Source: Sphingomonadaceae bacterium 3R27C6 (lineage in GTDB: Bacteria > Pseudomonadota > Alphaproteobacteria > Sphingomonadales > Sphingomonadaceae). From it: a stretch of DNA of 64,000 bases. Shown in pieces: positions 37,046-45,903 of this stretch. The notes below the pieces were generated by a model. The model saw nothing but the letters and a program-made list of their open reading frames with translations, searched no databases and was not told the DNA's origin. Made by a program: the position numbers and the translations under genes. Numbering within the stretch: position 1 is the stretch's first letter; every line of letters begins with the position of its first letter. The DNA is taken from NCBI GenBank assembly GCA_005503215.1, contig SCNS01000001.1, positions 124,001-188,000 of the forward strand, written 5' to 3'.

Positions 37046-37438
37046 TTGCCGGCTGGCGATCACATTCAAAAGGGGCAGCCGCCGGTCTGGCGCGCTGCCC
37101 TTTTTGGTCTTTGCCCCGAATGCGGCGCGCCGACGCTGTTCGACGGGCCGGTGAGATTCCGGGCGAAATGCGAAAGCTGCGGGCTCGATTATGGCCGCTA
37201 CAATGTCGGCGACGGCCCCGCGGCGTTCCTGACCTTGATCATCGGCGCGCTGCTGATCGCGATCGCGCTGACGCTCGATGCCATGGTGCGCCCGCCCTTG
37301 TGGGTGCATATCATCCTCTGGGTGCCGCTCACCGCCGCCGCGGTCGTCTATGGCCTGCGCGTCGGCAAGGGCGCGCTGCTGGCAAGCGAGCATCAGCGTC
37401 AGGCCGCCGAAGGCCGCAAGGTGGACAAGAATGACTGA
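37046..37438 (+). CDS. DUF983 protein of the cox cluster
   Basis: About 130 residues with a zinc-ribbon-like pair (GLCPECG and KCESCG) followed by two membrane helices (about 63-80 and 88-105), the pattern of DUF983 proteins found with oxidase genes. No ATG lies before the conserved PPVWRAALFGLCPEC; the TTG at 37046, two bases after the coxC stop, is the best available start. The first codons overlap a terminator-like hairpin. It overlaps the SURF1 gene by eight bases. Confidence 0.75.
   Translation: MPAGDHIQKGQPPVWRAALFGLCPECGAPTLFDGPVRFRAKCESCGLDYGRYNVGDGPAAFLTLIIGALLIAIALTLDAMVRPPLWVHIILWVPLTAAAVVYGLRVGKGALLASEHQRQAAEGRKVDKND
37068..37105 (+). terminator. Terminator-like hairpin inside the start of the DUF983 gene
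   Basis: AAAAGGGGCAGC (37068-37079) pairs with GCTGCCCTTTTT (37094-37105): a perfect seven-base GC-rich core, a G-U pair, then A-T pairs ending in five T. It begins 24 bases after the coxC stop and overlaps coding sequence for DUF983, so it may attenuate transcription into the assembly genes. Confidence 0.7.
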
Positions 37439-38075
37439 ACCAGCCCAACAGCCGACGCGGCGCTGGCCGCTGATCCCGACGTTCCTTGTGCTCGTCGCGG
37501 TCGCGGCAATGATCGCGCTCGGCGTCTGGCAGCTGCAGCGCAAGAGCGAGAAGGAAGCGTTGATCGCGCTCTACCAGCGCAATGTGGCGATGTCGTCGAT
37601 GGTCGCTTATCCCGAGCTGCCGCCCGTTGCCGACGCCTTCCTCTATCGCAAGAGCAGCGTCGTCTGCCTCGAACCCGTGCGCTGGGACCCGCGCAGCGGC
37701 ACCGACATCAAGGGCAAGTCGGGCATCCGCATGATCGCCGATTGCCGCACCGGCGCCGAAGGGCCGGGCGTGCTCGTCGATGTCGGGATCGGCGACAATT
37801 TCACGCCGCCCAAATGGACCGGCGGAACGGTGCAGGGGACGATCGTTCCCGGACCCGGGCAGCCGACGGTGATGGAGCGCGCGATGGGCAAGGCGACCCC
37901 CGCACGCGCGATGCTGCTCGCCGATCAACCGGTCGCGGGATTGCGGGCCAGCGCGGTGCCATCGGCCGACGATACGCCGAACAACCACCTTGCCTATGCG
38001 TTCCAATGGTTCTTCTTTGCGATCGTGGCGCTGATTATCTACATCCTCGCGGTCCGCCGCCGCTTGCAGCCGTGA
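37431..38075 (+). CDS. SURF1-family oxidase assembly protein
   Basis: A 214-residue SURF1 protein, which helps insert heme a into subunit I. Two flanking membrane helices: residues about 13-31 (IPTFLVLVAVAAMIALGVWQLQRKSEK is the signature) and about 188-206 (NNHLAYAFQWFFFAIVALI). The intervening domain is somewhat shorter than mitochondrial SURF1. Overlaps the DUF983 gene and is followed by thrC after 26 bases. Confidence 0.92.
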   Translation: MTEPAQQPTRRWPLIPTFLVLVAVAAMIALGVWQLQRKSEKEALIALYQRNVAMSSMVAYPELPPVADAFLYRKSSVVCLEPVRWDPRSGTDIKGKSGIRMIADCRTGAEGPGVLVDVGIGDNFTPPKWTGGTVQGTIVPGPGQPTVMERAMGKATPARAMLLADQPVAGLRASAVPSADDTPNNHLAYAFQWFFFAIVALIIYILAVRRRLQP

Positions 38076-38101
38076 CGGCGCGCCGCTAGGCGCTGTCGAT
38101 C

Positions 38102-39499
38102 ATGGACTATATCAGCACCCGCGGCTCCGCGCCGACCCTCGACTTTCGTGCCGCGACGCTTGCCGGCCTTGCCAGCGATGGCGGCCTCTATGTGCCGGCG
38201 AAATGGCCGCAGATGTCGACCGACGAAATCCGCGCGCTCGCGGGTCTCGATTATGCCGAAACCGCGGTGCGGATCATGCGCCCCTTCGTCGCGGGTGTGC
38301 TGACCGAGGACGAGCTGCGCGCGCTTTGCCGCGCCGCGTACGGCCGCTTCAGCCATGATGCGGTGACCCCGCTCGTCCAGCTCGATCATCGCCATTGGCT
38401 GCTCGAACTGTTCCACGGCCCGACGCTCGCGTTCAAGGACGTCGCGCTGCAGCTGCTGGGCGAACTGTTCGAAAAATTCCTCGCCGGCGGCGATACGAAC
38501 ATCACGATCGTCGGCGCGACCTCGGGCGATACCGGGTCCGCGGCGATCGAGGCGGTCGCGGGGCGCGAGCATATCCAGATTTTCATGCTGCATCCCGAGG
38601 GCCGCGTCAGCGACGTCCAGCGGCGCCAGATGACGACGGTGCTCGCGCCCAACGTCCACAATATCGCGATCGACGGCAGCTTCGACGACGCGCAGGCGAT
38701 GGTGAAGCGGCTGTTCGGCGACGAAGAGGCGCGCAGCCAGGTCACGCTGTCGGCGGTGAACAGCATCAACTGGGCGCGGCTGATGGCGCAGGTCGTCTAT
38801 TATTTTTACGCCGCGGTCCGCCTCGGCGGGCCCGACCGTCCGATTGCGTTCAGCGTTCCGACGGGCAATTTCGGCGACGTGTTCGCAGGCTATGTCGCGG
38901 CGCAGATGGGCCTGCCGATCGCGAAGCTGGTCGTCGCAACGAACGTCAACGACATCCTCCACCGCGCGCTGACCAACGGCGACTACAGCGCCGGGACGGT
39001 CACCGCGACCGCGACCCCCAGCATGGACATCCAGGTCAGCAGCAATTTCGAACGGCTGCTGTTCGACCTCGCGGGCCGCGACGGCGCCGCGATCACCGCG
39101 ATGATGGGGGAATTCGACACGAACCGCGCGATGACGATCCCCGCCGACATGCTAGCGGGCGCGCGCGGGCTGTTTTCGAGCGCGAGCATCGACGGCGACG
39201 CGATGGCGCTCGCGCTGCGCTGGGCGCAGGAACATGGCGGGCAGATCATCGACCCGCACAGCGCGGTCGGCCTCGCCGCGGCGCGCGCGCTCGAGATCGA
39301 TGCTGACATCCCCGTCGTCACGCTCGCGACCGCGCATCCGGCGAAGTTTCGTGAAGCCGTCGAGCGCGCGACCGGCGTGCGCCCGCCGCTCCCCGCGCGG
39401 CTCGGCAATCTGTTCGATCGCGAGGAACGCTATACGCGCCTGCCCGGCGACTATGACGCGGTGAAGGCCTTTGTCCTCGCGGAAGCCGCGCGTGGCTGA
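38102..39499 (+). CDS. thrC: Threonine synthase
   Basis: A 465-residue PLP enzyme converting O-phosphohomoserine to threonine. The N-terminus MDYISTRGSAPTLDFRAATLAGLASDGGLYVP is that of the long (type 1) group. The PLP lysine is in GPTLAFKDVALQ near residue 108, and VGATSGDTGSAAIEA binds the phosphate. Sits directly after the oxidase genes, as in many sphingomonads. Confidence 0.95.
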   Translation: MDYISTRGSAPTLDFRAATLAGLASDGGLYVPAKWPQMSTDEIRALAGLDYAETAVRIMRPFVAGVLTEDELRALCRAAYGRFSHDAVTPLVQLDHRHWLLELFHGPTLAFKDVALQLLGELFEKFLAGGDTNITIVGATSGDTGSAAIEAVAGREHIQIFMLHPEGRVSDVQRRQMTTVLAPNVHNIAIDGSFDDAQAMVKRLFGDEEARSQVTLSAVNSINWARLMAQVVYYFYAAVRLGGPDRPIAFSVPTGNFGDVFAGYVAAQMGLPIAKLVVATNVNDILHRALTNGDYSAGTVTATATPSMDIQVSSNFERLLFDLAGRDGAAITAMMGEFDTNRAMTIPADMLAGARGLFSSASIDGDAMALALRWAQEHGGQIIDPHSAVGLAAARALEIDADIPVVTLATAHPAKFREAVERATGVRPPLPARLGNLFDREERYTRLPGDYDAVKAFVLAEAARG

Positions 39500-40382
39500 T
39501 CTTCTGCCCCTCGTCACGCTCGTCGGTGAGGCATGGGACGATTATGGACTGGTCGACAGCGGCAATGGACGCAAGCTCGAACGCTATGGCCGCTATCGTT
39601 TCATCCGTCCCGAACCGCAGGCGATGTGGGCGCCCGCGCTGCCCGCCAGCGAGTGGGAAAAGGCTGACGGAGAGTTCATCCCCGCGTCGGACGACGATGG
39701 CGGCGGCCGCTGGTATTACAACAAGCCCGTGCCCGCCGAGGGCTGGCCGCTCGCGTGGCGCGAAACGCGCTTCACCGCATCGTGCACACCGTTTCGCCAC
39801 CTCGGCTTTTTCCCCGACATGGCGCCGGTGTGGGACTGGCTGCGCGACCAGGTCGCGGACAAGCCCGACCCCGCTTTCCTGAACCTGTTCGGCTATACCG
39901 GCGTCGGCAGCCAGGCGCTCGCCGCGGTGGGCGCATCGGTCACGCATGTCGATGCGTCGAAGAAGTCGGTGGGGCAGGCGCGCGAGAATGCCGCGCTCGC
40001 GGATATGGCCGACAAGCCTGTCCGATGGATCCTCGACGATGCAGGCAAATTCACCGCGCGCGAGGTCCGGCGCGAGAAGCGCTACGACGCGATCCTGCTC
40101 GATCCGCCCAAATTCGGCCGCGGCCCGACCGGCGAACGCTGGCAGATCGAGGAGGGGCTCGCGCCCTTGCTCGCCGACTGCCGCCAACTGCTCGACGAAG
40201 ACAGCCGCGCGCTCTTCCTCACTGTCTATGCGGTGCGCATGTCGGCGCTCGCGATCGGCGAGTTGCTGGCGCAGCTTTTCGCCGACCTGCCCGGCAAGGT
40301 CGAGTGCGGCGAACTCGCGGTGCGCGAAGAGGGGCGGGGATTGCTGCTCCCGACCGCGATTTTTGCGCGCTGGAGCCGCTGA
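39492..40382 (+). CDS. Class I SAM-dependent methyltransferase (RlmI/RlmK-like)
   Basis: A 296-residue methyltransferase with the SAM motif LNLFGYTGVGSQALAAVGA near residue 138 and DPPKFGRG near residue 214, as in RlmI/RlmK-type rRNA methyltransferases, but without an N-terminal PUA domain. The start is a GTG at 39492 inside the end of thrC (eight-base overlap) with GGAAG upstream. An RNA substrate is likely but not proven. Confidence 0.85.
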   Translation: MADLLPLVTLVGEAWDDYGLVDSGNGRKLERYGRYRFIRPEPQAMWAPALPASEWEKADGEFIPASDDDGGGRWYYNKPVPAEGWPLAWRETRFTASCTPFRHLGFFPDMAPVWDWLRDQVADKPDPAFLNLFGYTGVGSQALAAVGASVTHVDASKKSVGQARENAALADMADKPVRWILDDAGKFTAREVRREKRYDAILLDPPKFGRGPTGERWQIEEGLAPLLADCRQLLDEDSRALFLTVYAVRMSALAIGELLAQLFADLPGKVECGELAVREEGRGLLLPTAIFARWSR

Positions 40383-40465
40383 TCGCGGACTTCGCGCTTA
40401 TTATGTCGCATACGTTTGCGGCGCAGAATCTGTAATATTGTGACCGAAATGCCACAGCCGATGCG

Positions 40466-40503
40466 TTGACAATGAGAACGTTCCCATTTAGATAACGTTC
40501 ACA
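40466..40503 (+). promoter_or_regulatory. Promoter with two LacI-type operators before the TonB receptor
   Basis: TTGACA (40466-40471) and TAGATA (40489-40494) have a 17-base spacer. Two palindrome-centred sites overlap it: TGAGAACGTTCCCA (40473-40486) between the boxes and AGATAACGTTCACA (40490-40503) over the -10 box. The AACGTT centres are 17 bases apart. The second site recurs upstream of the GH3 gene. This layout predicts direct repression by a LacI-family protein, most likely the one at 49370. Confidence 0.8.
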
Positions 40504-40551
40504 TAACGGGAATGCCGCCAAAAAAAGAGCGGCTATTTGGGAGGAATGGGG

Positions 40552-43536
40552 ATGCGGGCGTCTCAAAAGCAGTGGCTTGCCAAATTTCTGGTCGGTACGT
40601 CGGCGCTGTCCTTGATGGGCGTGGCGCAAGCGGCCGCCGCGCAGGAAGCACCGGCCGAGGGCGAAGTGAACGGCGACGAGATCGTCGTGACGGGCATCCG
40701 CGCCAGCCTTGCGGCATCGGCCGATATCAAGCGCGAGGCGCAGGGCGTCGTCGACGCGATCTCGGCCGAAGACATCGGCAAATTCCCCGACACCAATCTC
40801 GCCGAATCGCTGCAGCGCATCACCGGCGTGTCGATCGACCGCCAGAATGGTGAAGGCCAGTTGGTCACCGTCCGCGGCTTCGGCCCCGAATTCAACCTGG
40901 TCACGGTCAACGGCCGCCAAGTGCCGACCGCCGTCATCGGTGATGGCGGCAGCGCGCCGTCGTCGCGCTCGTTCGACTTCGCCAATCTCGCATCCGAAGG
41001 CATCGCGGGCGTCGAAGTCTATAAGAGCGGCCGCGCGACGATCGAATCGGGCGGCATCGGTTCGACCATCAACATCCGCACGCCGCGCCCGCTCGACAAT
41101 CCGGGCCTGCGCGGCAGCCTTTCGGTCAAGGGCGTGTACGACAGTTCGCGCAACGAGGGGAAGCCGATCACGCCCGAAGTGTCGGGCATCATCAGCACGA
41201 CCTTCGCCGACGACCGGGTCGGCATCATGATTGCCGGCTCGTATCAGAAACGCAAATCGAGCACGAACACGGCGAACGTCGGTTGGCGTGATGGCTATCT
41301 TGGCAGTGAGAACAACTGGGGTTCGCTGGCGCAGCCGGGCACGCCGCGCGCCGCGAATATTACCAATCGTCCCGAAGCGAACGACGTGTATCAGGTTCCG
41401 CAGAATGCGTCCTATGCGCTCGAAGATATCGATCGCGAGCGCATCAATGGTCAGGCGGTGCTGCAATTCCGTCCCAGCGACAATCTCACCGCGACGGTCG
41501 ACTATATCTATTCACGTAACACCGTCGAAACGCGCAACAGCAATGTCGGCGTGTGGTTCAACCATGAGGACACGTCGAGCGCGTGGACCGATGGTCCGAT
41601 CGCCGGCCCGCTCTTCTATACCGAACGCTTCGCCGCGCCGACGGGGGTTCCGGGCCCGAATGCACTCTATGGCGGTAAGGATCTGTCCTACAGCGGCGCC
41701 CTCCAGGAGAATCGGGCGGAGAATAAATCGGCGGGTTTCAACCTCGAATGGAAGGGGCCGGACGGCGTAACCTTCGAACTCGACGCGCATCATTCGACGG
41801 CGGAGGTCAAGCCGGTCAACCGTTTCGGTTCGAGCATGTCGCTGGGCAACGCCGTCTTCGGCGTTCAGAACCAGACGATCAATTTCGAAAACGACCTGCC
41901 GGTCATTTCCTATAACATGTTCTCGGGGATCGATCCGCTGAACCGGTCGCTGGTCACCCCGACGGGCAGCGCCTTTCGAAATGCCTATTTCCGCAACCGG
42001 ATCAATCAGGTGCAATTGCGCGGTCAGTATGACCATGAAGGCGGCTTCCTCGACAGCATCGATTTCGGTGTGTCGTATGTCGACAGCAAGGTGCGCTCGG
42101 CGTTCGGTACGATCCAGAACGACGACACCTGGGGCGGTGCGGGTCCGGCATCGGGGATTCCCGACGATATCTTCGATCTCGTGACGCTTCCGGACAAATT
42201 TCCGGGGCTTGCCCAGCCGGGGATGATCCAGAGCTTCTACGGTTTCAACTTCGAACGGATGGCCGATCTTTTCGAGCAAAATTATCAGGCGTGCAGCAAT
42301 CCGGCGACGGGTTCGGCCCAGTCGGGCACATGTCTCGCCAATTTCGACACCGACCGGCGCATCGGCGAAAAAACGCTGGCTCCCTATCTGCAGGTCGCGA
42401 CGGAGTTCGACCTGTTCCAGAATCCGGCCCATTTCGTGGCCGGGATCCGCTACGAAACGACCGATGTCGCATCGGCGGCGCTGGTGCCGGTGCCGGTTAC
42501 GACCACCTGGGTGGGCGATAACGAGCTCAACGTCGTCTTTTCGGGCGAGAGCGACTTCACGCGGTTCAAGGGATCGTATGACAATTGGCTGCCCGCCTTC
42601 GATCTCGACATCTCGCCGATGGAGAATGTTAAATTGCGGGCGTCGTACAGCCACACGATCACCCGCTCCAACTTCGCCAATTTGCAGGGCGGGCGCACGA
42701 TCGACACGCTGTTCCGCGTCGGCGGCGGCACGGGCGCGCAGGGCAATCCCGGGCTGATCCCCTTCAAATCGAAGAATATCGATCTGTCGGCCGAATGGTA
42801 TTACGCACCCGACAGCTATGTGTCGGTGGGTTATTTCCACAAGGATGTGAGCAACTTCATATCGACGACGCGCATCGACTCCAACGCGTTCGGGCTGACG
42901 ACGCCGATAGGCGGGCCGCGGTGGAATGCTGCGCTGGGCGCGCTTGGCGCCAATGCGACCGTCAGCCAGATCCGGCAATATATCATCACGAACTTCCCAA
43001 GCACGGTGACCGGCAATGTCATCAACGCGGCGCCGGGCGATCCGCTGGTCAATTTCGAGATCACGACGCCGATCAACAGCGATCAGACGGCGGCGCTCAA
43101 CGGCTGGGAATTCGCGATACAGCACAGCTTCTGGGATACCGGTTTCGGCGTGATCCTGAACTATACGATCGTCAACGGCGACGCGGTTTACGACAACACC
43201 CAGCCGTCGTCGGTGCCGCAGTTCGCACTGACTGGTCTCAGCGACAGTGCCAACGCGGTTGCCTATTATGACAAGAATGGGCTCCAGGCGCGTGTCGCAT
43301 GGAACTGGCGCGACGAATTCCTCGCCCAAACGGGTCCCAATCCCAACTATACCGAGGAATATTGGCAGATCGACGCCAGCGCGAGCTATGAGTTCATCCC
43401 CGGCCTGACCGGCTTCGTCGAGGCGATCAACCTGACCGGCGAGGGGCGCCGCGGGCATCTTCGCCACAACAATAATGTCACCTTCGTACAGCCGGGCTTC
43501 GCCCGCTATGCGGCAGGGGTCAGGTTCAGCTTCTAA
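40552..43536 (+). CDS. TonB-dependent receptor (Xanthomonas/Caulobacter type)
   Basis: A 994-residue outer-membrane receptor for energised uptake. Signal peptide to about residue 30, TonB-box-like EIVVTGIRASL, a plug domain (about 55-190; AISAEDIGKFPDTNLAESLQRI, VTVRGFGPEFNLVTVNGR), then a large beta-barrel ending in the aromatic terminus RYAAGVRFSF. This subfamily (TIGR01782-like) is often tied to glycan uptake. Start ATG 40552 follows GGGAGGA by six bases; TTG and ATG codons just upstream are alternatives. Its promoter carries two operators. First gene of the carbohydrate locus. Confidence 0.93.
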   Translation: MRASQKQWLAKFLVGTSALSLMGVAQAAAAQEAPAEGEVNGDEIVVTGIRASLAASADIKREAQGVVDAISAEDIGKFPDTNLAESLQRITGVSIDRQNGEGQLVTVRGFGPEFNLVTVNGRQVPTAVIGDGGSAPSSRSFDFANLASEGIAGVEVYKSGRATIESGGIGSTINIRTPRPLDNPGLRGSLSVKGVYDSSRNEGKPITPEVSGIISTTFADDRVGIMIAGSYQKRKSSTNTANVGWRDGYLGSENNWGSLAQPGTPRAANITNRPEANDVYQVPQNASYALEDIDRERINGQAVLQFRPSDNLTATVDYIYSRNTVETRNSNVGVWFNHEDTSSAWTDGPIAGPLFYTERFAAPTGVPGPNALYGGKDLSYSGALQENRAENKSAGFNLEWKGPDGVTFELDAHHSTAEVKPVNRFGSSMSLGNAVFGVQNQTINFENDLPVISYNMFSGIDPLNRSLVTPTGSAFRNAYFRNRINQVQLRGQYDHEGGFLDSIDFGVSYVDSKVRSAFGTIQNDDTWGGAGPASGIPDDIFDLVTLPDKFPGLAQPGMIQSFYGFNFERMADLFEQNYQACSNPATGSAQSGTCLANFDTDRRIGEKTLAPYLQVATEFDLFQNPAHFVAGIRYETTDVASAALVPVPVTTTWVGDNELNVVFSGESDFTRFKGSYDNWLPAFDLDISPMENVKLRASYSHTITRSNFANLQGGRTIDTLFRVGGGTGAQGNPGLIPFKSKNIDLSAEWYYAPDSYVSVGYFHKDVSNFISTTRIDSNAFGLTTPIGGPRWNAALGALGANATVSQIRQYIITNFPSTVTGNVINAAPGDPLVNFEITTPINSDQTAALNGWEFAIQHSFWDTGFGVILNYTIVNGDAVYDNTQPSSVPQFALTGLSDSANAVAYYDKNGLQARVAWNWRDEFLAQTGPNPNYTEEYWQIDASASYEFIPGLTGFVEAINLTGEGRRGHLRHNNNVTFVQPGFARYAAGVRFSF

Positions 43537-43560
43537 GGCGGATGGGCCATTTCCGCCGGG

Positions 43561-43606
43561 ACGCAGGCAAGAGGGTCGCATCTTTCGGGGTGCGGCTCTT
43601 TTGCGT
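43561..43606 (+). terminator. Hairpin after the TonB receptor gene
   Basis: CAAGAG...CGCA (43569-43580) pairs with TGCG...CTCTT (43591-43600), followed by TT; outer ACGCA and TGCGT extend it. It lies between the receptor and the halogenase operon and may let only part of the transcription continue. Confidence 0.55.
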
Positions 43607-43641
43607 GACGGCGGCGGAGGGTTGGCTTAGGATCGACGGCA

Positions 43642-45171
43642 ATGAATAGCGCGATCGAGAGGGTTGTCATCGTGGGCGGCGGCACCGCCGGATGGCTCGC
43701 GGCTTGCCTTCTCGCCAGCGCGCCTCGCGCCGCAAAGCTCGACGTCACGCTGATCGAGGCGCCCGACATTCCGACGATCGGCGTTGGCGAGGGAACCTGG
43801 CCGACGATGCGCGCGACACTGGCATCGATCGGGATCGGTGAGGGTGAATTCCTTGCCGCGTGCGACGGATCGTTCAAACAGGGATCGCGCTTCGACGGCT
43901 GGGTGACCGGCGCCGAGGGCGACCGCTATCTGCACCCGTTCACGCCGCCGCCGGCCGCTCCGACCGCCGAGTTGCTCGCGGCCTGGCAGCGGTGCGTGCC
44001 CGAGCTTCCGTTCGCGGCGGCGATGACCGCGCAGGCGCATGTTTGCGACCTCGACCTTGCGCCGCGCCAACGCGCGATGCCCGACTATCAGGGCGCGGCG
44101 AATTACGCCTATCACCTCGATGCGGGCAAGTTCGCGGCGCTGCTTGCGATGCATGCGGTCCAGCGGCTCGGGGTGCGCCATATATCGGACCATGTCGTCG
44201 ATGTGGCGCGCGACGATGCGGGCGGCATCGCATCGGTGGCGACGCGCCGGAATGGCGATATCGCGGGCGATCTGTTCATCGATTGCAGCGGCCATGCATC
44301 GTTGCTGATCGGCGGCGAGCTCGGCGTCGAATGGATCGATCGCGGCGATGTCTTGTTCAACGACCGTGCGCTCGCGGCGCAGGTGCCGGTCGCGCCGGGC
44401 AGCCCGATCGCGTCGCAGACGGTGTCGACCGCGCATGAAGCGGGCTGGATCTGGGACATCGGCCTGCCGGGCCGCCGCGGCATCGGCTGTGTCTATGCCA
44501 GCCGCTTTATGGACGACGATGCGGCGGAGGCGACCTTGCGCGCCTATATCGCGCGCGTGCTGCCCGATGCGCCCGATGTTCCGGCGCGGCGGCTGACCTT
44601 TCCGACCGGGCACCGCGCGCGTTTCTGGGAAGGCAATTGCGTCGCGATCGGCCTGTCAGCGGGGTTCATCGAACCGCTCGAGGCATCGGCGATCGTGATG
44701 ATCGAATTGTCGCTGAAGGCGCTCATCGACAATTTCCCGGCGCGCCGCGCGGCGATGCCGATCCACGCCGCCCGCTTCAACGAGCTGTTCCGCTATCGCT
44801 GGGATCGCATCGTCGAGTTCCTCAAGCTCCATTATGTGCTGAGCCGGCGCGAAGAGCCCTATTGGCGTGCGCAGCGCGACCCCGCGCACATGCCGCCGCG
44901 CCTGACGGAGATGCTGGAGCTGTGGCGCGACCAGCCGCCGTCGGCTTGGGATTTCCCGCGCGTCGACGAGATATTCTCGGCCGAAAGCCACCAATATATC
45001 CTCTATGGCATGGGTTATCCGGTGCCCGCCGATCTGCCCGCGAGCGAGCGGGCGGACGCCTTGCTCGCCGAGAACCGGCAGCGCGCCCGCGCGCTCGCCG
45101 CGGCGCTGCCCGCCAATCGCGACTATCTCGACGCCCTCGCGCCCGGCGCCCATAGCGCTGCAGCGCGATAG
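43642..45171 (+). CDS. Tryptophan-halogenase-like flavoprotein 1
   Basis: A 509-residue FAD-dependent halogenase-family protein. The FAD motif GGGTAGW is at 12-18, and a lysine at 79 (SFKQG) matches in position the catalytic Lys79 of PrnA. EPLEAS lies at 344-349. The halogenase signature WxWxIP is altered to WIWDIGLP (269-276), with Gly replacing Pro. It would need a flavin reductase, not encoded here. It starts the tight operon leading to SapC, JmjC, halogenase 2 and GH16. Whether it halogenates free indoles, a peptide or a glycan ligand is unknown. Confidence 0.88.
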   Translation: MNSAIERVVIVGGGTAGWLAACLLASAPRAAKLDVTLIEAPDIPTIGVGEGTWPTMRATLASIGIGEGEFLAACDGSFKQGSRFDGWVTGAEGDRYLHPFTPPPAAPTAELLAAWQRCVPELPFAAAMTAQAHVCDLDLAPRQRAMPDYQGAANYAYHLDAGKFAALLAMHAVQRLGVRHISDHVVDVARDDAGGIASVATRRNGDIAGDLFIDCSGHASLLIGGELGVEWIDRGDVLFNDRALAAQVPVAPGSPIASQTVSTAHEAGWIWDIGLPGRRGIGCVYASRFMDDDAAEATLRAYIARVLPDAPDVPARRLTFPTGHRARFWEGNCVAIGLSAGFIEPLEASAIVMIELSLKALIDNFPARRAAMPIHAARFNELFRYRWDRIVEFLKLHYVLSRREEPYWRAQRDPAHMPPRLTEMLELWRDQPPSAWDFPRVDEIFSAESHQYILYGMGYPVPADLPASERADALLAENRQRARALAAALPANRDYLDALAPGAHSAAAR

Positions 45172-45183
45172 GAAAGGAATTTG

Positions 45184-45903
45184 ATGACCCGCCACGCCGT
45201 CCTCGACAACAAGACCCACCGCGACCTGCGCATCCGGACCGACGCGGGGGCGGACCTCGGCGACGACATCATGGCCACGCTGACGGTGCCGAGCGAGTTC
45301 CGGCGGGTGCAGGCGCATTTCCCGATCCTCTTCCGCCGCGAAACCGGGCGCGAGGAATTTACCGCGCTGGCGATGTTCGGTTTCGAAAATGGCGAGAATC
45401 TGTTCCTCGACGGCGACCGCTGGGATGCGCGCTATCGCCCGCTGTCGGCGGCGATCCAGCCGTTCCTGATCGGGCGTCCGGCGGGCGGTGACGGTCCGGG
45501 GCAGATCCATATCGACATGGACCACCCGCGCATCGCCGCGACCGGCGAGGGCATAAGGCTGTTCGATGCCGACGGCATGGCCACGCCCTATCTCGATGAC
45601 ATCGCCGGGCGGCTCGGCGACCTCGACGAAGGCTATCGCGAGAGCGGCGCCTTTTACGACGCGCTGCTCGCCTATGACCTGCTCGAACCGTTCAGCCTCG
45701 AAGTCACACTCGACGACGGATCGATCCATTCGCTCGTCGGCTTCCACATCATCGACGAGGCGAAGCTGCGTGCGCTCGATGCCGAGGCGCTCGGCGCGCT
45801 CCACGCGGCGGGGCATCTGATGCCCATGTTCATGGCACTCGCCTCGCTGTCGCAGCTGTCGGTGCTCGTCGCGCGCAAGAACCGCAGGCTGGCCGGTGGC
45901 TGA
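45184..45903 (+). CDS. SapC-family protein
   Basis: A 239-residue protein of the SapC family (named after a Campylobacter S-layer-associated protein, function unclear). Recognisable segments are FRRVQAHFPILFRRE near residue 38, ALAMFGFENGENLFL and a late MPMFMALASLSQLSVLVARKN. No signal peptide. AGGAA precedes the ATG. It lies 12 bases after halogenase 1 and overlaps the JmjC gene by eight. SapC, cupin_8 and halogenase genes travel together beside TonB receptors in several proteobacteria, so a shared job is likely. Confidence 0.87.
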   Translation: MTRHAVLDNKTHRDLRIRTDAGADLGDDIMATLTVPSEFRRVQAHFPILFRRETGREEFTALAMFGFENGENLFLDGDRWDARYRPLSAAIQPFLIGRPAGGDGPGQIHIDMDHPRIAATGEGIRLFDADGMATPYLDDIAGRLGDLDEGYRESGAFYDALLAYDLLEPFSLEVTLDDGSIHSLVGFHIIDEAKLRALDAEALGALHAAGHLMPMFMALASLSQLSVLVARKNRRLAGG

